From Thermoflexibacter ruber (GTDB taxonomy: Bacteria; Bacteroidota; Bacteroidia; Cytophagales; Thermoflexibacteraceae): a stretch of 54,132 bases of DNA. The stretch covers positions 1-54,132 of the forward strand of contig NZ_FONY01000037.1 in the NCBI RefSeq assembly GCF_900113045.1, given 5' to 3'. The notes under the pieces were generated by a model. The model saw only the letters and a program-made list of their open reading frames with translations. It searched no databases and was not told the DNA's origin. The translations under genes and the position numbers were made by a program. Positions 34,345 through 43,359 of the stretch are shown one piece after another. Numbering within the stretch: the first letter of the stretch is position 1; each line of letters starts with the position of its first letter.

Positions 34345-36252
34345 TTACTTTTTCACTTCTTCATACTCTACATCGGTGTATTCTGCCCCGCTTTGATTAT
34401 TGCCTCCTTCATTAGGGTTTTGTCCTGTTTGTCCGTTGCTTGAGTTTGCCCCTGCATTCTTGTAGAGGTCTTGAGAAGCTGCCTGCCAAGCACCATTCAA
34501 GGCTTCCATAGCACGGTCTATGCCAGCAATGTCTTTTTCCGCATGAGATTTTCTCAAATCCATGAGTGCTGCCTCAATCGCAGATTTGTGCCCTTCTGAG
34601 AGGTTTTCGCCATATTCTTTCAACTGTTTTTCAGTATTGAAAATCATGGCATCTGCCGCATTGATTTTCTCTATTTTTTCTCTTTCCTCTCTGTCTGCTG
34701 CTTCGTTGGCTTTAGCTTCGTCTTTCATACGTTGGATTTCTGCATCGCTTAAGCCTGAAGAAGCCTCAATACGGATTTTTTGTTGTTTCTTTGTACCTAA
34801 ATCCATCGCAGAAACGTGCAAAATACCGTTAGCATCTATGTCAAAGGTTACTTCTATTTGTGGTATGCCCCTTGGTGCAGGCGGAATACCATCCAAGTGG
34901 AAGCGTCCTAAGGAACGATTGTCCTTAGCCATAGGTCGTTCTCCTTGCAAAATATGGATTTCCACAGAAGGCTGATTGTCTGCGGCAGTAGAGAAAGTTT
35001 GAGATTTCTTTGTCGGGATAGTTGTATTGGCATCTATCAATTTGGTAAATACGCCACCCAAAGTTTCAATACCCAAAGAAAGAGGAATGACGTCTAACAA
35101 CAATACGTCTTTCACCTCACCAGTCAATACTCCACCTTGTATAGCCGCACCTATTGCCACTACTTCATCAGGATTTACACCCTTAGAAGGTTTTTTGCCA
35201 AAGAATTTCTCTACTTCCTCTTGAATTTTGGGAATACGAGTAGAGCCTCCGACCAAAATTACTTCATCTATATCTTTTAACTCTAAGCCTGAATTTTTCA
35301 AAGCACGTTTGCAAGGCTCAAGCGTTCTTTGTATCAAGCTATCTGCCATCTGCTCAAATTTAGACCTTGAGAGTGTGCGAACTAAGTGCTTAGGAATACC
35401 ATTGACGGGCATGATATAAGGCAGGTTGATGTCTGTTACCATAGAACTTGACAGCTCAATTTTTGCCTTTTCTGCTGCCTCTTTCAATCTTTGTAAAGCC
35501 ATAGGGTCTTTGCGCAAGTCCACACCTTCATCTTTTTGGAACTCATCTGCCAACCAATTGATAATCACTTGGTCAAAATCATCTCCCCCAAGGTGAATAT
35601 CGCCGTCTGTAGATTTTACTTCAAATACACCATCGCCCAATTCCAAAATAGAAATATCAAAAGTTCCACCTCCTAAGTCGAAAACAGCAATTTTCATGTC
35701 TTTGTGCTTCTTATCCAAGCCGTAAGCTAAAGCAGCCGCTGTAGGTTCGTTAATGATACGTTTTACGTCCAAACCTGCAATCTGTCCTGCTTCTTTGGTT
35801 GCTTGGCGTTCTGCATCGTTGAAGTAAGCAGGAACAGTAATGACTGCTTCTGTTACGGTAGTCCCTAAGAAATCTTCTGCGGTTGCTTTCATTTTTTGCA
35901 AAATCATCGCTGAGATTTCTTGAGGAGTATAAAGTCTATCCCCAATACGTACACGCGCTGTATCGTTCGGACCGCTTTCTACTTTGTAGGAGATAGTTTC
36001 CAGTTCTTTTGTTACATCTTTATATTTTTTACCCATGAAACGTTTGATAGACATTACCGTTTTGTTTGGATTGGTAATTGCCTGACGTTTGGCAGGGTCG
36101 CCTACTTTGCGTTCACCGTTATCCATAAAAGCTACTACTGATGGTGTAGTTCTCTTGCCTTCGCTATTGGCGATAACAACAGGCTCGTTACCTTCCATGA
36201 CGGCTACGCAGGAGTTCGTTGTTCCTAAGTCAATGCCTATAATTTTTCCCAT
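34345..36252 (-). CDS. dnaK: Hsp70 chaperone DnaK
   Basis: 635 residues. The ATPase domain starts [20 protein letters not shown] and has [44 protein letters not shown] and [11 protein letters not shown]. The hydrophobic linker is [14 protein letters not shown]. The substrate-binding domain and helical lid follow, with a Gly/Asn/Gln-rich tail before the EEVKK end, close to the canonical EEV(D/K)-type terminus. General protein-folding chaperone. grpE and dnaJ are not adjacent. An inverted repeat lies 120 bases upstream of the start codon. Confidence 0.98.
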   Translation of the reverse strand: MGKIIGIDLGTTNSCVAVMEGNEPVVIANSEGKRTTPSVVAFMDNGERKVGDPAKRQAITNPNKTVMSIKRFMGKKYKDVTKELETISYKVESGPNDTARVRIGDRLYTPQEISAMILQKMKATAEDFLGTTVTEAVITVPAYFNDAERQATKEAGQIAGLDVKRIINEPTAAALAYGLDKKHKDMKIAVFDLGGGTFDISILELGDGVFEVKSTDGDIHLGGDDFDQVIINWLADEFQKDEGVDLRKDPMALQRLKEAAEKAKIELSSSMVTDINLPYIMPVNGIPKHLVRTLSRSKFEQMADSLIQRTLEPCKRALKNSGLELKDIDEVILVGGSTRIPKIQEEVEKFFGKKPSKGVNPDEVVAIGAAIQGGVLTGEVKDVLLLDVIPLSLGIETLGGVFTKLIDANTTIPTKKSQTFSTAADNQPSVEIHILQGERPMAKDNRSLGRFHLDGIPPAPRGIPQIEVTFDIDANGILHVSAMDLGTKKQQKIRIEASSGLSDAEIQRMKDEAKANEAADREEREKIEKINAADAMIFNTEKQLKEYGENLSEGHKSAIEAALMDLRKSHAEKDIAGIDRAMEALNGAWQAASQDLYKNAGANSSNGQTGQNPNEGGNNQSGAEYTDVEYEEVKK

Positions 36253-36370
36253 GATGTTTTATTGTTTTTATATTTAAAATTATTTGATATTCAAATACTT
36301 GTGTTGTTATTGGCTTGTTATCAATCTTAATTCATAACACTTTTAACAATCTATATGCCAAGAGGTTTTA

Positions 36371-36385
36371 CTGTCATTTTGACAG
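36371..36385. promoter_or_regulatory. CTGTCA-TTT-TGACAG inverted repeat upstream of dnaK
   Basis: Six-base perfect arms around a three-base spacer, in the 220-base region between dnaK and the DUF368 gene, with a further TGACA half-site at 36393-36397. The position and symmetry suit an operator or a stress-responsive promoter element for dnaK. No regulator is identified. Confidence 0.45.
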
Positions 36386-36472
36386 CAAATTTCTGACAAA
36401 TAAGCGTTTTAATTTCTTATTTTGTGGCTTAAACTGTATAAAAACAAGACATTCTTGCTTAATATGCTTTTC

Positions 36473-37426
36473 TTACACTTCTTGATTTTTATTTGCTGAC
36501 CATTTTTCTATCAGATATACGATAGCAAAACCTAAGATAATAAGAACGAAAGCAAAGAAAAGTTCAGCATCTTTACCCGTAACCTGTTCATAGACATTAG
36601 GTAAAACACTTTTGTCCAACAAAGTTTTTTCATTTCCTTTGCTGTCTATGTAGGTTTGCGTAACTTGTCGCCAAGGCCAGACCTTGTTTAGTGAACCTAC
36701 CATAAAACCTGTAAGCAGGGCAATAGTCAAATTGTGGTATTTTTTGAGCATCCAATTCAAGACATGAGAAAAAGACAAAAGCCCCACTACGCAACCTACT
36801 AAGAAAGTAAGTAAAGTACTTATATTCTCAAAAGTAAATTTCAAACCTGTAATTTCCTTAATGACAGAAAAAATATAGTGGTACTTGCCCATGAGCAAAA
36901 GAATAAAACTCCCAGAAATCCCCGGTAGAATCATCGCACAGATAGCCACAGCACCAGAAAGGAAAATAAACCACAGGGCAGTGGGCGTGTCCACAGGCAC
37001 AGCTACCGTAACATAAAAAGCCACAGCAATTCCTACTAATAAAGCTAAAATAGTTCCTATACTCCATTGGGTAATTTTTCTGCCTACTGTAACTGCGGAC
37101 GCAAGTACCAAACCCAAAAAGAAAGACCACAACAAAATAGGGTGGTTTTCCATGAGGTACAAAACCAGTCGCGACAAAGACAGCAAAGAAGTGAATATGC
37201 CTGCAAATAAGGTAATTAAGAAGTTAGCATCTATTTGCGACCATAAACCTTTGAAATCGAACTTGAAAAGGTACTGTAAGGCTTTGCCATTGATAGAGCG
37301 AATGGCATTGATGAGCCTTTCATAAATTCCTGAAATAAAAGCGATTGTCCCGCCTGAAACACCTGGCACTACATCTGCCGCTCCCATAGCGATTCCTTTG
37401 AGGTAAATAAAGAAATATTTTTGCAT
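36473..37426 (-). CDS. popT: DUF368 undecaprenyl-phosphate transporter, PopT-like
   Basis: 317 residues with about ten membrane helices. The DUF368 signature appears twice, once per half: GAADVVPGVSGGTIAF (15-30) and MILPGISGSFILLLMGKY in the middle. DUF368 proteins were shown to recycle undecaprenyl phosphate across the cytoplasmic membrane, returning the lipid carrier used for peptidoglycan and surface-glycan export. That fits the glycan-building genes elsewhere in the window. It lies 44 bases downstream of rsgA on the same strand and is probably in one transcript with rsgA and the aldo/keto reductase. Confidence 0.88.
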   Translation of the reverse strand: MQKYFFIYLKGIAMGAADVVPGVSGGTIAFISGIYERLINAIRSINGKALQYLFKFDFKGLWSQIDANFLITLFAGIFTSLLSLSRLVLYLMENHPILLWSFFLGLVLASAVTVGRKITQWSIGTILALLVGIAVAFYVTVAVPVDTPTALWFIFLSGAVAICAMILPGISGSFILLLMGKYHYIFSVIKEITGLKFTFENISTLLTFLVGCVVGLLSFSHVLNWMLKKYHNLTIALLTGFMVGSLNKVWPWRQVTQTYIDSKGNEKTLLDKSVLPNVYEQVTGKDAELFFAFVLIILGFAIVYLIEKWSANKNQEV

Positions 37427-37470
37427 TTTGATTGGTTTAATTTTTGCCTCAAAGATAAAGATAAAATTTT

Positions 37471-38394
37471 CTATTTTCTATTATCTTCTCCCATGACCAT
37501 ACTTAGGTAGCTTTCATAGCGACTTTGGGCGATTTCTCCATTTTCTACTGCCTTGACTATGGCGCAGTCTGGCTCGTGTAAGTGGGTACAGTTGTAGTAC
37601 TTACACTGTCCAAAACGCTCACGCATTTCAGGAAAAAAATGACTGATTTCTTCTGCTTCTATGTCTATCAACCCCAATTCTTTAATTCCGGGAGTATCTA
37701 TGAGGTAGGTTTTAGGGCGAATCTCAAACATTTCTGCAAAAGTAGTAGTATGCGTACCTTTGAGGGAATAATCAGAAATATCTCCTGTTTCTAAACCCAA
37801 ATAAGGGGCTATATGGTTAATAATTGTAGATTTGCCTACGCCTGAATGTCCCGAGATAAGTGTTTTTTTCCCTTCTAAAAGTGCATTGATTTTTTGAATG
37901 TCATTTTTGTCCAATGCAGAAATTGCCAAGGATTCATAGCCAATTTTTTTATACATCTCTACTAATTCTTCTTGGAAAACTAAGCCATCACCTTCTAAAA
38001 GGTCTTTTTTGTTGAAAATCACCAAAGTAGGAATCCGGTATGCCTCTGCACTTACTAAAAATCTATCTATAAAACCCAAAGAAGTACGCGGAAAAACCAA
38101 AGTAGCTATGAGCATGGCTTGGTCTATGTTCGCCGCAATGATGTGTGCTTGATTTTTGCGATGAGTAGATTGCCTGATGAGGTAGTTTTCTCTTTCTAAA
38201 ATATCATTGATAAGCACGGTATTTTGCTCTACGTTTTCTATCTCAAAATCCACATAATCCCCTACAGCAATAGGATTGTTGCTTTTCATCTCCTCCTGTT
38301 TCAGTTTTCCGCGTAGTCTTCCTATGTATTTGTTGCCCTGCTCGTCTGCAATATCGTACCAAGAACCCGTAGAGCGCATGATTAATCCTTTCAT
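37471..38394 (-). CDS. rsgA: Ribosome small-subunit-dependent GTPase RsgA
   Basis: 307 residues. The N-terminal OB fold is followed by a circularly permuted GTPase domain: G4 NKKD (128-131) comes before G1 SGHSGVGKST (181-190), then KGTHTTTF and DTPGIKELGL. The C-terminal zinc finger has CKYYNCTHLHEPDC. It acts late in 30S maturation. The gene starts 2 bases after the stop of the aldo/keto reductase, so the two are co-transcribed; the reason for that pairing is not evident. Confidence 0.97.
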   Translation of the reverse strand: MKGLIMRSTGSWYDIADEQGNKYIGRLRGKLKQEEMKSNNPIAVGDYVDFEIENVEQNTVLINDILERENYLIRQSTHRKNQAHIIAANIDQAMLIATLVFPRTSLGFIDRFLVSAEAYRIPTLVIFNKKDLLEGDGLVFQEELVEMYKKIGYESLAISALDKNDIQKINALLEGKKTLISGHSGVGKSTIINHIAPYLGLETGDISDYSLKGTHTTTFAEMFEIRPKTYLIDTPGIKELGLIDIEAEEISHFFPEMRERFGQCKYYNCTHLHEPDCAIVKAVENGEIAQSRYESYLSMVMGEDNRK

Positions 38395-38396
38395 TT

Positions 38397-39434
38397 TTAA
38401 GTATTTCTATGATAAATCAATTTTTCCTCATTATCTCCAAATACATTCACCCTGACCGTAGGCAAGTTCAGAAAATCATGAGGGAAACCCAGTTCAATAG
38501 CACTAATTTCTGTCAATCGTTTCATCTGCTCTTGGGGAATGGTGAAATTCAGACAGCCTAAACAATCTTCTATTTGGCTTGCTTTTCGCCCTCCGATAAT
38601 GGGAATTACTTGCGAATGTTGTTGTCTTAGCCAATTCAAAGCGACTTGGGCAGGACTTACTCCTAATTCTTGGGCTACCGCGCTTACCTCTTTGGCGATT
38701 GCTCTATTGCGTTCATTGATTTTCAGGCTTTTTTCTGTTAGCCTGACTCCACTGCTTGGAATGCTGTCGTTGTATTTTCCTGTCAGCATTCCTGCCCCCA
38801 AAGGCGACCAAGGCGTAATCGTCATGCCAAAGTGATGTGCCATAGGGATTAACTCTCGCTCTGCAGTACGCTGAATAAGGCTGTACTCTATCTGCAAGCC
38901 TACAAAAGCCGACCATCCTCGCAATTCAGCTAAGGTATTTGCCTTGCTGACTACCCAAGCAGGCGTATCCGAAATTCCGATATAATGCACTTTTCCTGAG
39001 CTAACTAAGTCTTCCAATCCTTTCATCACTTCCTCCACAGGCGTAGTTTCGTCCCACATGTGTACCCAAAGCAAGTCTATATATTCTGTATTGAGCCTTT
39101 TCAAACTACTTTCCACAGAGCGCATCATGTTTTTTCTGTGATTCCCAGAGGCATTGATGTCATCTCGCCTATCATAAAGCGTATATTTAGTAGCTACTAC
39201 GAACCTATCTCTATCGTATGCGATGAACTCTCCTATGTATTTCTCACTTGTTCCTTCGGTGTAGCGGTTGGCAGTATCTATGAAGTTGCCCCCTTGATTT
39301 GCATAGCTATCAAACATTTTTTTACTCTCTTCCTTGTCCGCTCCTGTTCCCCATTCTTGTCCAAAGGTCATAGTTCCAAGGCAGATTTCTGATACCCTAA
39401 GTCCACTTTTACCAAAAAGTTTGTATTTCATCAT
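38397..39434 (-). CDS. Aldo/keto reductase
   Basis: About 345 residues from ATG 39434 (MMKYKLFGKSGLRVSE); the next codon is also ATG, and a TTG further up is unlikely. The catalytic tetrad is present in order: Asp in NFIDTANRY, Tyr in that same block, Lys in VVATKYT and His in LLWVHMWD. The NADP site has the late IIGGRKASQIEDCLGCL. It reduces aldehydes or ketones with NADPH; the substrate is not inferable. First gene of a transcript with rsgA and popT. Confidence 0.9.
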   Translation of the reverse strand: MMKYKLFGKSGLRVSEICLGTMTFGQEWGTGADKEESKKMFDSYANQGGNFIDTANRYTEGTSEKYIGEFIAYDRDRFVVATKYTLYDRRDDINASGNHRKNMMRSVESSLKRLNTEYIDLLWVHMWDETTPVEEVMKGLEDLVSSGKVHYIGISDTPAWVVSKANTLAELRGWSAFVGLQIEYSLIQRTAERELIPMAHHFGMTITPWSPLGAGMLTGKYNDSIPSSGVRLTEKSLKINERNRAIAKEVSAVAQELGVSPAQVALNWLRQQHSQVIPIIGGRKASQIEDCLGCLNFTIPQEQMKRLTEISAIELGFPHDFLNLPTVRVNVFGDNEEKLIYHRNT

Positions 39435-39553
39435 GGTTAAATTTGTTGAATGTGATTTGAGTTTTATTTTCAAAATTAAGCATTTTGCTTACCATTATCA
39501 AAATTTGCAATTAATTCCTAATTTTACATTTTGATAATCCAAATAATTGAGAA

Positions 39554-40249
39554 ATGAAGAAATTGTTTTTAGCTGTATGTATTTTCTTTTTTGCTTTACC
39601 CTCACAAAGCCTTGCCCAGTTTTCTATTTTGCGAAAAATTCCCGTCAAGCCTGTCTTAGATGTAGGATTTAGTACGTATGGCAATCCCCCTCCTAACATG
39701 GAACTGAAGCTGTTAGGTTCTCGTGCTTTTAATTTAGCCATGCTGTATGAGGTGTATATTAGCGATTACTTTACTTTTAACACGGGTTTAGGTGTATCCG
39801 TAGAGCGGTATAGTTTTGACAAAAATGTTACACTAAGAGAAACCATAAATAGTCAAAATAGTAAAATTGTTGGGATTTTCCCACTGCCTTACAGTGATAT
39901 TCGCAAGTCCTTACTTTCTCCTACTTACTTAGACCTACCTGTAGAATTTCGTGCTGTAACTTCTACGGGGAGAGAAACTTTCAGATTTATCGTAGGTTTT
40001 AAAGCAGGGGTATTGGTTTCAGCAAAAACGAAAATAAAGTATGGTACAGGCGATGATATAAGAAAAGAAAAATTACACGATGATTTCTTTTTAAACCGCT
40101 TTCGCTACGGCATATACGGCAGGGTAGGGTATAAAAATTTGCACCTGTTTACTTATTATAGCTTGTCAGATTTGTTTCAAAGCGGGAAACTAAGCCCTAA
40201 TCAAGAAGTAATGCCGCTGACCTTTGGTTTAAGTTTTTTGATGTTTTGA
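39554..40249 (+). CDS. Outer-membrane beta-barrel protein
   Basis: 231 residues with a signal peptide (cleavage after about residue 22, SLAQ). The mature part alternates short strands with aromatic ends (YFTFNTGLGVSVERYSF, TFRFIVGFKAGVLVS, RYGIYGRVGYKNLHLFTYYSL) and ends in GLSFLMF, a C-terminal Phe as in outer-membrane barrels. It resembles the PorT-like or general 'porin family' barrels of Bacteroidota; no specific function is visible. Divergent from the aldo/keto reductase gene. Confidence 0.75.
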   Translation: MKKLFLAVCIFFFALPSQSLAQFSILRKIPVKPVLDVGFSTYGNPPPNMELKLLGSRAFNLAMLYEVYISDYFTFNTGLGVSVERYSFDKNVTLRETINSQNSKIVGIFPLPYSDIRKSLLSPTYLDLPVEFRAVTSTGRETFRFIVGFKAGVLVSAKTKIKYGTGDDIRKEKLHDDFFLNRFRYGIYGRVGYKNLHLFTYYSLSDLFQSGKLSPNQEVMPLTFGLSFLMF

Positions 40250-40559
40250 TGGACATAAAAAAACTATAAGCCATACAATAGGTATAAAAAAAACCTTCCC
40301 CTCTCCCCCTCTTGCGGTTTGGAGAAATCGCTCTTTCAGTTTAGGAAACTGACTGCACGAAACTTTTTTAGATAATGATTTATGGATTGGGTTAGTGCGT
40401 TACTACTTTCTCTCGTATCTATCCTGCGTTCCTGAGCAGGAGATTTTTTGATTAATCAGAAAAGATGATAAAAGTCATCTTTTTACTGCAACAAAAGTCA
40501 TTTTTTCTTAGCCTTCTAATACTCATTTTTGTAGTGTAGAATTAACCAAAATTCAAACA
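40250..40559. other. 310-base intergenic region upstream of the cbb3 locus
   Basis: No gene seen. It holds a C-rich run (40301-40313), two small hairpins (TCAGTTT/AAACTGA at 40336-40352; TCCTG/CAGGA near 40429-40442), a 9-base-pair hairpin at 40460-40483 and the AAAAGTCA direct repeats. A weak -7-like CATTTTTG is at 40524-40531, 28 bases before ccoS. Confidence 0.5.
40460..40506. repeat. AAAAGTCA direct repeats and hairpin before ccoS
   Basis: AAAAGATGA pairs with TCATCTTTT (40460-40468 and 40475-40483). AAAAGTCA occurs at 40470-40477 and 40493-40500, 23 bases apart (about two helical turns), each followed by a T-rich run. The place suits a regulator site for the oxidase genes. Confidence 0.4.
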
Positions 40560-40709
40560 ATGAGTGTCATTTTTATTCTTATCGGAATAAGCATCTCTGT
40601 AGCTCTTGTGTTTTTAGGGCTTTTTTTGTGGGCTGTCAGAAGCAAGCAGTACGAAGACGATTACACGCCATCGGTGCGTATGCTTTTTGATGACGAGTTG
40701 AAAAAATAG
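40560..40709 (+). CDS. ccoS: cbb3-type cytochrome oxidase assembly protein CcoS
   Basis: A 49-residue protein, MSVIFILIGISISV... then FLGLFLWAVRSKQYEDDY and ending LFDDELKK. One membrane helix (about 3-25) with the FxWAVxSxQYDD segment is diagnostic of CcoS, needed for cofactor insertion into cbb3 oxidase. It is placed directly before ccoNO, the usual order in Bacteroidota. The gap to ccoNO is 90 bases. Confidence 0.92.
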   Translation: MSVIFILIGISISVALVFLGLFLWAVRSKQYEDDYTPSVRMLFDDELKK

Positions 40710-40799
40710 AGATTATCGCTAAGACAATGCTTAATAATAATAAGAAAGCAAAGCATTTATAATCAATAATTTATAATATATTAATTCATAACTAAACAC

Positions 40800-42983
40800 A
40801 TGACATCAGAAGTATTAGACAAACCTATTGAAAAAACGACATCGCAAGTCTTGGAAGCATTTGATTATGATAATGTTACACCAAGAAATTTTGCGATTGC
40901 GAGCATAGTTTTCGGGGTAGTCGGAATGTTGGTCGGTGTAATTGTTGCCTTCCAATTAGTCTATCCAGAGTTAAATTTTAATTTGCAGTTTACTACATTT
41001 GGCAGAATTCGTCCTTTACATACCAACGCCGTCATTTTTGCCTTTGTGGGAAATGCTATCTTTGCAGGTATTTACTATTCGCTCCAAAGACTTTGCAAAA
41101 CCAGAATGTTCAATGACACATTGAGCCAGATTCACTTCTGGGGGTGGCAGTTGATTATTCTTGCGGCGGCTATCACGCTTCCTTTGGGGATTACTACTTC
41201 AAAGGAATACGCTGAGTTGGAGTGGCCGATTGATATTGCGATTACCTTGATTTGGGTAGTATTTGGTATCAATATGATAGGCACGGTCATTAAAAGACGC
41301 GAACAGCATATCTATGTAGCTATTTGGTTTTACATTGCTACTTTTGTAACAGTGGCAGTTTTACACGTAGTCAATTCTTTTGAATTACCTGTTAGTTTTT
41401 TAAAAAGTTATTCTTGGTATGCAGGTGTGCAAGATGCCTTAGTACAGTGGTGGTATGGACATAATGCTGTAGCCTTTTTCTTGACTACGCCTTACTTAGG
41501 CTTGATGTACTATTACTTGCCTAAGGCGGCGCAGCGACCTGTCTATTCGTATCGCCTCTCAATTGTTCACTTTTGGTCTTTGATTTTCATTTACATCTGG
41601 GCGGGGCCTCACCACTTATTGTACTCTGCTTTGCCTGATTGGGCGCAGTCCTTAGGGACAGTATTTTCTGTTATGCTGATTGCACCTTCTTGGGGGGGGA
41701 TGGTCAATGGTCTTTTAACTATGAGAGGTGTTTGGGACAGGGTCAGGGAAGATGCTATCTTGAAATTCATGGTCGTTGCATTGACAGGTTACGGTATGGC
41801 TACCTTTGAAGGTCCGATGCTTTCCTTGAAAAATGTTAATGCTATCGGACACTTCACCGACTGGATTGTGGCTCACGTACATATTGGGGCGTTGGCGTGG
41901 AATGGATTTTTCACCTTTGCAATGTTCTACTGGATGTTCCCAAGAATGTTCAATACCAAACTTTATTCTACTAAACTGGCAAATGTGCATTTCTGGATAG
42001 GTACATTAGGCATCTTGTTCTATGCCATCCCCATGTATTGGTCTGGATTTACCCAAGGGCTGATGTGGAAGCAATTTAATGCAGAGGGTTCTTTGCAGTA
42101 TCCTAATTTCTTGGAAACTGTCAATGCGATTATTCCCATGTATGCGATGAGAGGTTTAGGAGGCTTGTTGTACTTAGTGGGTGTATTCATCATGATTTAC
42201 AACCTTTGGAAAACTGTAGCAAGTGGCAAGTTTACTGCCAATGAACCTGCTCAAGCGATGTCTTTAGCCAAAAATGTAGTAAATCACGGCGACCATGTTC
42301 ATGGCGACCATGTTCATGGCGACCATTGGCATAGAAAATTGGAGAGAAAACCAGTCAAATTAGCAGTTTTTGCCTTAATAGCTATTTTGATAGGTACTGC
42401 CATAGAGCTTATTCCTACTTTCTTAGTAAAATCTAATATCCCTACGATTTCAAGCGTAAAACCTTATACACCGTTGGAATTACAGGGGAGAGATTTGTAC
42501 ATCAAAGAAGGGTGTGTAGGCTGTCATTCACAAATGATTCGTCCATTCCGCTCTGAAACAGAACGTTATGGCGAATATGCCAAAGCAGGCGAATATGTCT
42601 ATGACCATCCCTTCTTATGGGGTTCTAAGCGTACTGGTCCTGATTTGCTCAGGTTAGGTGGCAAATACCCAGACTCTTGGCACTATAACCACATGCTTGA
42701 CCCTACTTCTATGTCCCCCGGTTCTATTATGCCTGCTTATCCTTGGTTGTTTGAGCAAGAGTTAGACAATACCAATTTAGAGGCTAAAATCAGTGCTATG
42801 CGAACTTTGGGAGTGCCTTATCCTCTGGGTTATGAGCAGCAAGCCTTAGCAGACTTAAAGGCACAGTCCGAGCAGATTGTGAAAAATTTGAAGGAAGCTG
42901 GCATAGAAGCCAAACCAGAACAGGAAATCATTGCTTTGATAGCTTACTTACAGCGCTTAGGTACAGATATTAAAGTAAAATAA
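40800..42983 (+). CDS. ccoNO: Fused cbb3-type cytochrome c oxidase subunits I and II (CcoN-CcoO)
   Basis: 727 residues. Residues 1-490 are CcoN, with 12 or so helices and the histidine ligands of the hemes and CuB (RIRPLHTNAV, WYGHNAVAFF, AGPHHLLYSALPDW, VAHVHIGALAWNG). A His-rich linker follows at 496-511, then a membrane helix and the CcoO domain with heme c site Cys572-Cys575-His576 (CVGCH) and the axial Met in SIMPAYP. This N-O fusion is characteristic of Bacteroidota. It is the catalytic core of a high-affinity terminal oxidase. First large gene of the ccoS-NO-Q-P locus. Confidence 0.96.
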   Translation: MTSEVLDKPIEKTTSQVLEAFDYDNVTPRNFAIASIVFGVVGMLVGVIVAFQLVYPELNFNLQFTTFGRIRPLHTNAVIFAFVGNAIFAGIYYSLQRLCKTRMFNDTLSQIHFWGWQLIILAAAITLPLGITTSKEYAELEWPIDIAITLIWVVFGINMIGTVIKRREQHIYVAIWFYIATFVTVAVLHVVNSFELPVSFLKSYSWYAGVQDALVQWWYGHNAVAFFLTTPYLGLMYYYLPKAAQRPVYSYRLSIVHFWSLIFIYIWAGPHHLLYSALPDWAQSLGTVFSVMLIAPSWGGMVNGLLTMRGVWDRVREDAILKFMVVALTGYGMATFEGPMLSLKNVNAIGHFTDWIVAHVHIGALAWNGFFTFAMFYWMFPRMFNTKLYSTKLANVHFWIGTLGILFYAIPMYWSGFTQGLMWKQFNAEGSLQYPNFLETVNAIIPMYAMRGLGGLLYLVGVFIMIYNLWKTVASGKFTANEPAQAMSLAKNVVNHGDHVHGDHVHGDHWHRKLERKPVKLAVFALIAILIGTAIELIPTFLVKSNIPTISSVKPYTPLELQGRDLYIKEGCVGCHSQMIRPFRSETERYGEYAKAGEYVYDHPFLWGSKRTGPDLLRLGGKYPDSWHYNHMLDPTSMSPGSIMPAYPWLFEQELDNTNLEAKISAMRTLGVPYPLGYEQQALADLKAQSEQIVKNLKEAGIEAKPEQEIIALIAYLQRLGTDIKVK
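42288..42332 (+). repeat. Three 15-base repeats encoding the His-rich CcoNO linker
   Basis: GGCGACCATGTTCAT is repeated exactly at 42288-42302 and 42303-42317, and in variant form (GGCGACCATTGGCAT) at 42318-42332. Each unit encodes Gly-Asp-His-Val/Trp-His, so the linker carries a run of metal-binding-type histidines at the junction of the CcoN and CcoO parts. Confidence 0.85.
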
Positions 42984-43076
42984 CATAAAAATCTGGAATG
43001 AATATAAAATCTGGAGTCTGAAATAAAAATGTAAGATTTAAAATTCCAGATTAAAAAAACTAACATATTTAAAACT

Positions 43077-43235
43077 ATGATACGCAACGTTTTAGAATCC
43101 ATACAAGGCATAGATATTTTCCCAATCATCTCCTTGACTATTTTCTTTGTCAGCTTTACACTCATGTTGATTTGGGTACTAAAAGCAGATAAAAAATACA
43201 TTAAGAAAATGTCTGAAATGCCCTTAGAAAAATAA
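43077..43235 (+). CDS. ccoQ: Small CcoQ/FixQ-like subunit of cbb3 oxidase
   Basis: A 52-residue protein, MIRNVLESIQGIDIFPIISL then a membrane helix (about 14-36) and a short basic/acidic tail (KADKKYIKKMSEMPLEK). It lies between ccoNO and ccoP, where CcoQ is expected, and has the right size and single-helix form. Sequence conservation in CcoQ is weak, so position carries much of the call. Confidence 0.8.
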   Translation: MIRNVLESIQGIDIFPIISLTIFFVSFTLMLIWVLKADKKYIKKMSEMPLEK

Positions 43236-43359
43236 AATCAATGTTTGGAAACATGGTTTGTGTTGTATGTAATAGCACATGAAACAATGCCAAGACCATT
43301 GAGTACTTGTTATTACGTACTAAACGCAATACAGACAATAACAAAATAAAATAAAAAAA

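Noticed and set aside
34562-34975. Plus-strand frame of 137 codons inside dnaK
   Set aside because: Antisense to a fully conserved DnaK domain; no recognisable protein.
40448-40462. TTGATTAATCAG as a possible FNR-type site upstream of ccoS
   Set aside because: The half-sites are separated by two bases rather than four and the second half-site is imperfect.
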